From positions 1 through 7,405 of the forward strand of contig CAJTZI010000076.1 in assembly GCA_910584075.1 (NCBI GenBank): DNA of 7,405 nucleotides. Direction: 5' to 3'. The notes beneath the pieces were generated by a model, which worked only from the letters and a program-made list of their open reading frames with translations, searched no databases and was not told the DNA's origin. How positions within the stretch are numbered: the first letter of the stretch is position 1; the number at the start of each line of letters is the position of its first letter. The translations under genes were made by a program, and so were the position numbers. This document shows, in pieces, positions 6,580-7,405 of this stretch. The DNA is from an uncultured Oscillibacter sp. (lineage in GTDB: Bacteria; Bacillota; Clostridia; Oscillospirales; Oscillospiraceae).

Positions 6580-6602
6580 TTCATGTAGACACTATCTAAG
6601 CT
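6328..6602 (+). mobile_element. Truncated IS5-family insertion sequence, right-hand part
   Basis: This spans the transposase fragment and the 23 bases after its stop, up to the point at 6602/6603 where coupling-protein coding sequence begins on the other strand. The terminal sequence GTAGACACTATCTAAG (6585-6600) is a candidate right end. No reverse-complement copy is visible upstream, so the left end is gone. The exact tip is inferred. Confidence 0.55.
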
Positions 6603-6951
6603 GTCCTCCCTGGCCCCGCTGTTCTCGATCATATACATGACCATTTCAAAATTCTGTTCCTCCAGGGGCGCTTCATGGAGCAGGTAAAGGATCAGGGCGG
6701 TGTCCAGGGCGATTTCGTTTTTCTCCCCAAATGGGCCATTGTTGATGGCGTTCTTTGGGGTAGTGTTGCGGATCAGGTTATGCACCCAGCTTCATGGCAT
6801 CCTTGTCGTCCCAGATGTAGGGGAATGGATTGAAAGCGTCGGAGTTGGCCGGGTCGATCAGGTCAAAAACCTTGATAGTATAGCCCCTCTGAATGAGCAG
6901 CGGAGCCACGGCCTGCAGCATTTCCCCCTTGGGTGATGTCAAGTAGGGAAA
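6603..6951 (-). pseudogene. VirD4/TraG-type conjugation coupling protein fragment, frameshifted
   Basis: Two minus-strand frames together read like the part after Walker A of the type IV coupling ATPase of Tn1549-like conjugative elements. The first piece has SPKGEMLQAVAPLL, GYTIKVFDLIDPANSDAFNP and FPYIWDDKDAMKLGA. The second has NLIRNTTPKNA, EIALDTALILYLLHEAP and EEQNFEMVMYMIENSGARED. The frame changes at about 6779-6782, where GCA-T-AAC-CTG looks like a one-base insertion of T that makes a TAA. The usual DPKGE reads SPKGE here, and the DPFWEK motif expected in this family reads GPFGEK, further signs of decay. Walker A, the N-terminal membrane helices and the C-terminal half with Walker B are all absent. 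Intact relatives are about 600 residues; this is about 115. It has no start or ribosome site and is cut on both sides by insertion sequences. Confidence 0.8.
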
Positions 6952-6956
6952 CACCC

Positions 6957-7076
6957 CGTACACCGGAAGAGGAGCTGCGGGTACGGAATGCCCAACTGGA
7001 GCGAGAGATATATTTGCTGAAAATGGAGAATGACCTGTTAAAAAAAGTGAAGGAATTAGAGAGGGGGAAGGATTGA
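6957..7076 (+). pseudogene. IS3-family OrfA, C-terminal fragment
   Basis: The frame reads RTPEEELRVRNAQLEREIYL, then LKMENDLLKKVKELERGKD, and stops at the TGA at 7074-7076. This is the leucine-zipper tail of IS3-family OrfA proteins, which joins the transposase subunits. The N-terminal helix-turn-helix half should lie upstream, but that DNA is coupling-protein sequence on the opposite strand, so OrfA is truncated at about 6951-6957. It ends in phase with the slippage site that leads into OrfB. Confidence 0.75.
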
Positions 7077-7405
7077 GGCAATTTCGCAATGAGCGGCAAT
7101 ACGAAGCGATCCGCCAGTGTTCCAAGGAACGGGGGTATCCGATAGAAACGTTGTGCCAAATCCTCCATGTTTCCAGAGCCGGTTATTACCAGTGGCATGC
7201 GGGAAAGCTCAGCCCCCGTGCGGCGGAAAACAAACGCATTGCAGAGCAAGTAGAGGAAATCCACGGGGCAAGTCCAGACAAGGGCTACCGACGCATCCGA
7301 GACGATCTGGCACGTTATTACGATACATCGGTAAATGACAAGCGGGTCCGCCGCATCTGTCAGAGTCTGGGGATCAAATCCACCATCAAGTACGCCAGAC
7401 ACAGC
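7034..7405 (+). CDS. IS3-family transposase OrfB, N-terminal part, cut by the window end
   Basis: The frame one base back from OrfA is open from 7034 to the window end. From TTG at 7073 it gives 111 residues: LRQFRNERQYEAIRQCSKER, then GYPIETLCQILHVSRAGYYQW (helix-turn-helix) and KGYRRIRDDLARYY...NDKRVRRICQSLGI (HTH_21 domain), then STIKYARH. These are the usual N-terminal features of IS3-family (IS150-like) OrfB proteins; the rve/DDE catalytic core would follow beyond the window. OrfB is normally made as an OrfAB fusion by -1 frameshifting and has no strong start of its own, which fits here, as I see no ribosome site before 7073. Since OrfA is truncated, expression of a working fusion is doubtful. 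Confidence 0.85.
7040..7047 (+). promoter_or_regulatory. Candidate -1 programmed frameshift site (A7G)
   Basis: A run of seven A followed by G. In the OrfA frame it is read TTA AAA AAA GTG, so it fits the slippery heptamer A AAA AAA. A slip back by one base at this place enters the OrfB frame, which has a stop at 7031-7033 and is open from 7034 onward. The site is therefore inside the allowed overlap (7034-7073). A stimulating stem-loop downstream was not worked out. Confidence 0.65.

Larger units (their letters stand above)
6957..7405 (+). mobile_element. IS3-family insertion sequence, left-truncated, right end outside the window
   Basis: This includes the OrfA tail, the slippage site and the start of OrfB. 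The boundary on the left is set by where the coupling-protein match on the minus strand ends (about 6951). No terminal inverted repeat was found at that edge, which fits truncation and not a clean insertion end. Confidence 0.65.

Noticed and set aside
1..7405. CRISPR array or other regularly spaced direct repeats
   Set aside because: No repeated unit with regular spacing was seen; only isolated inverted repeats tied to terminators, the divergent promoter region and the spacer after the tRNAs.
6603..7405. An active conjugative or transposition system
   Set aside because: The coupling protein lacks Walker A and is frameshifted, and both transposons are truncated at the visible edges.

Overview
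The window looks like a chromosomal segment from a G+C-rich gut Clostridium-relative (Bacillota, Clostridia; an Oscillospiraceae-like genome such as Flavonifractor or Lawsonibacter would fit). The reasons are strong GGAGG-type ribosome sites, G+C-rich codon use, tRNA genes with encoded CCA ends, and remnants of a conjugative element of the kind common in these bacteria. The taxon is an inference; nothing here proves it.

Layout. (1) 2-1309, plus strand: the 3' part of a gene for an unrecognised protein, its start lying before the window. (2) 1328-1360: a perfect 15-bp hairpin between convergent genes. (3) 4835-1384, minus strand: a three-gene operon, tdh - tandem GNAT acetyltransferase - kbl, with 21- and 23-bp gaps and good ribosome sites, driven by a near-consensus promoter at 4890-4918. 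(4) 4836-5030: a divergent intergenic region with facing promoters and an 11-bp inverted repeat. (5) 5031-5837, plus strand: a predicted lipoprotein polysaccharide deacetylase with the full NodB motif set. (6) 5875-6184: a strong promoter, tRNA-Ser(UGA), tRNA-Ser(GCU) and a hairpin terminator. (7) 6185-7405: a graveyard of mobile DNA. It holds the C-terminal end of an IS5-family transposase, a frameshifted piece of a VirD4/TraG-type conjugation coupling protein on the minus strand, and an IS3-family element (3' end of orfA, then orfB running off the window) with an A7 slippage site.

How it works together. Tdh oxidises L-threonine to 2-amino-3-ketobutyrate, and Kbl splits this with CoA into glycine and acetyl-CoA. 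The operon is thus the classic threonine-to-glycine route, with an extra two-domain acetyltransferase placed between the two steps. The deacetylase is a separate cell-envelope function sharing only the intergenic control region. The tRNA-Ser pair closes the ordinary chromosomal part; everything after it appears to be decayed insertions. I see no clearly new defence or signalling system. The most unusual items are the GNAT gene inside the threonine operon and the layered mobile-element junctions.
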